Source: Planococcus sp. (in: firmicutes) (lineage in GTDB: Bacteria; Bacillota; Bacilli; Bacillales_A; Planococcaceae). From it: a DNA stretch of 5,723 nt. The notes beneath the pieces were generated by a model. That model searched no databases and was not told the DNA's origin. It worked only from the letters and a program-made list of their open reading frames with translations. The stretch lies in NCBI GenBank assembly GCA_030147225.1, contig JASLAI010000360.1:1-5723 (forward strand). Reading direction: 5' to 3'. The first letter of the stretch is position 1, and every line of letters starts with the position of its first letter. This document shows positions 3,991-5,723 of this stretch, one piece after another. The translations under genes were made by a program, and so were the position numbers.

Positions 3991-5723
3991 CCGCTTGTGC
4001 GATTGATTAAATTTTCCCAACTTTCCCTCAACTCATGCCAGTCAACGGATTCAGCATCGCCGCCGTAGACTGTTCGTTCGTAAGCCTCTGTCAACTCCGA
4101 CATTTCTCGCGTGCCGAAAAACGAATCGATATAAGCAGCATAGGACCTCAAAGTCTGCCCAGGCTTTCTGGATATGCCATACAACTCCAGTTGTTTCAAC
4201 AAACGAAGATATGCTTTTTCAAAGCGTTCTGTACCGCCTCCACGCATTCGGTAGTAGGAAACCAACAATTTCGGCATCCACTTATGGCGAATTTTAAAGA
4301 GAACGGCCGCCAGAATTGCTCCTCCCACCATTGCCCAGATCAGTTTCCAGCGATTAGCCGCAATGAAATCAGATAAGCCATCCCAGAAAGAAGGGCCAGA
4401 AGCCACAGCAGCTTCTTCCTCGTCTGTATTTTCCGGCTCTTCTGCTGCCGGTTGTTCCAGTTGATCTGGCTGCTCGGGATCAGCTGCATCTAGCTCCAGA
4501 TCAAAATCGATAGACGAAGCTCCGGTAAAGCCGATCGTCGGTTCGAACAACATCCATCCGACTCCAGGCATATAAGCTTCAACCCAGGAATGGGCGTTAT
4601 TATTAGTCACCTGATAAATATCGGTGTCTCCTTGTGAATCGATCAGCTCCCCTTCGTTAAACCCTTTTACCCAGCGAGCGGGAATATCAAGAGAGCGAAG
4701 CAAGACCACCATAGATGTTGAAAAATTATCGCAATAGCCTCTTTTGGTTTCAAACAGAAACTGATCGACGTAATCTTGGTCAGCTTCAGGAACAGGAATA
4801 TCAGATTGACTGTATTCAAATCCAGATGTACTGAAATACCGCTCAATGGCACGCGTTTTGTCATAAACTGTATCGCTGTTATTAGTAATTTCAACAGCTA
4901 AATCCCTGACACGCTGCGGCAGCTCTTCTGGCAATTGTAAAAAGCGATCATACTCTGAGGAAAGCTCAGCAAGATCTTCCTCGCTCGTTTCTCTTAAAGC
5001 CGTCAAACTATAACTCGGCTCGTTAAATAAGATTTCATAATTCTCGGGTTCGAATTCTTGTCCATTTTGATACGTTTCAAAACGTTGATCAGCAGTGTTA
5101 TATTGGTAATTCGGCGACTCGTCCATAGAAAACGATTGTGTTCCATAGGGATAAAGCACAAACGGAAAATCCTGCTCCATTGACAACAATGCTGTATCCG
5201 GCTCTTCTTCAGCAGAAATAAAACCTGTATCAACTGTTTCATTGTTGCCATAGACAGCCGCTTCTCCCACGTTCTCCTTCAATTCCCACCCTTTAGTGGT
5301 ATAAGTATCTTTTGATTCGACTTTCCAGTATTGACCTTCCGGCACTTCTGCACGGAAAACTGGGGTATCGTCACCAATAAAAGAACCACCCAACCTCGAA
5401 TCATCTACTCCATAGCCGATTCTGCCGACATTTCCTCCGCTGCCAACACCACCCTGTCCAGAGAAAGAAGTGATAAACGGAACAGGATCCGGCCAAATCG
5501 GTTCTGCTTTCGGCAAATACAGCGCTATTGCGGTTGAAACAGCCACCAGCAAAACAAGCGGCACCGCAAATATGGCCATTTTATCCGTACGCTCCAAAAT
5601 GTTATGCCCTTCCATCCACCTGGCTAAATGCAGCAAACCTGCGAGCAGCAGGCCAATGACCATAATCCGGATAATAGCTGTTTCTCCCGAATATGGACTG
5701 AATGTATCAAGAACTGCAATAAA
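3987..5723 (-). CDS. yebA: Membrane-anchored transglutaminase-like protein (YebA/TgpA type), 5' end beyond the window
   Basis: The frame is open to the window edge, so the 578 residues seen are the C-terminal part of a protein of the YebA type (about 740 residues in B. subtilis as I recall); the first Met in the window (5663) is internal. Numbering from the edge: two hydrophobic segments (about 21-35 and 49-72) close the N-terminal membrane domain. A Gly-rich outer segment follows, then the transglutaminase core with Cys331 in GYCDNFS, His378 in NNNAHSWVEAY and Glu394 in FEPTIGF. Next come an acidic linker (about 408-438), one more membrane helix (about 459-478) and a cytoplasmic DUF4129-like tail. 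The catalytic core would face outside and may act on cell-surface proteins; its substrate is unknown. The third catalytic position is Glu instead of the usual Asp. It lies directly before guaA, as in B. subtilis, with no terminator between them. Confidence 0.88.
   Translation of the reverse strand, partial: FIAVLDTFSPYSGETAIIRIMVIGLLLAGLLHLARWMEGHNILERTDKMAIFAVPLVLLVAVSTAIALYLPKAEPIWPDPVPFITSFSGQGGVGSGGNVGRIGYGVDDSRLGGSFIGDDTPVFRAEVPEGQYWKVESKDTYTTKGWELKENVGEAAVYGNNETVDTGFISAEEEPDTALLSMEQDFPFVLYPYGTQSFSMDESPNYQYNTADQRFETYQNGQEFEPENYEILFNEPSYSLTALRETSEEDLAELSSEYDRFLQLPEELPQRVRDLAVEITNNSDTVYDKTRAIERYFSTSGFEYSQSDIPVPEADQDYVDQFLFETKRGYCDNFSTSMVVLLRSLDIPARWVKGFNEGELIDSQGDTDIYQVTNNNAHSWVEAYMPGVGWMLFEPTIGFTGASSIDFDLELDAADPEQPDQLEQPAAEEPENTDEEEAAVASGPSFWDGLSDFIAANRWKLIWAMVGGAILAAVLFKIRHKWMPKLLVSYYRMRGGGTERFEKAYLRLLKQLELYGISRKPGQTLRSYAAYIDSFFGTREMSELTEAYERTVYGGDAESVDWHELRESWENLINRTSG

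Noticed and set aside
3820..4020. Minus-strand 66-codon frame across the yebA-guaA gap
   Set aside because: It overlaps the end of yebA in another frame and runs through the riboswitch aptamer and its hairpin; the RNA structure explains the sequence.
5331..5537. Plus-strand 68-codon frame near the right end
   Set aside because: Antisense to the Gly-rich part of the transglutaminase gene, with no start signals.
3987..5663. A complete 558-residue gene starting at the ATG at 5663
   Set aside because: The frame is open for 20 more codons to the window edge and encodes residues typical of the preceding loop of the membrane domain. The family is much longer, so this Met is internal.
1..5723. Search for mobile elements, CRISPR arrays, tRNAs, toxin-antitoxin or defence genes
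   Set aside because: No terminal inverted repeats, transposase or integrase motifs, spaced repeats or cloverleaf patterns were seen; the region is a conserved housekeeping locus.

Overview
The window is a piece of a low-to-moderate GC Gram-positive (Bacillales) chromosome. The evidence is Bacillus-type Shine-Dalgarno sites, U-tailed intrinsic terminators, guanine riboswitches, PurR-type operators, and a gene order (yebA-guaA-pbuG) that I recall from Bacillus subtilis. The base composition and protein sequences would suit Planococcaceae (Planococcus/Sporosarcina-like), but the genus is an inference. Everything supportable reads on the minus strand, so transcription runs from high to low coordinates.

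Layout in transcription order: (1) 5723-3987, the 3' three quarters of a yebA-like membrane transglutaminase gene, cut by the window edge. (2) 3990-3743, a control region with a promoter that straddles the yebA stop codon, a guanine-class purine riboswitch aptamer, two successive leader hairpins and the guaA ribosome site. (3) 3742-2189, guaA (GMP synthase), closed by a strong terminator at 2181-2145. (4) 2148-1851, a second control region: two inverted PurBox-like sites, an extended -10 promoter, a second guanine riboswitch with a textbook terminator, and a strong ribosome site. (5) 1850-513, pbuG (hypoxanthine/guanine permease), closed by a terminator. (6) 505-242, no convincing gene, only an open frame with no normal start. 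(7) 241-1, the promoter(s) and leader of what looks like an rRNA operon whose 16S gene would begin just past the window's left edge.

Functionally the centre of the window is guanine-nucleotide supply. GuaA makes GMP from XMP and PbuG imports guanine/hypoxanthine. Each has its own leader RNA whose aptamer carries the cytosine that selects guanine, and pbuG probably also answers to PurR. The rRNA promoter downstream appears to start with G, which in B. subtilis makes rRNA initiation sensitive to GTP level, so producers and a likely sensor of GTP lie side by side. YebA is a neighbour by conserved order, with no obvious purine role.

I found no mobile element, CRISPR array, tRNA, toxin system or defence system. 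The most unusual item is the guaA leader: a long hairpin competes with the aptamer's P1 stem, and a second terminator-like hairpin follows it, so the direction of control is not obvious from sequence.
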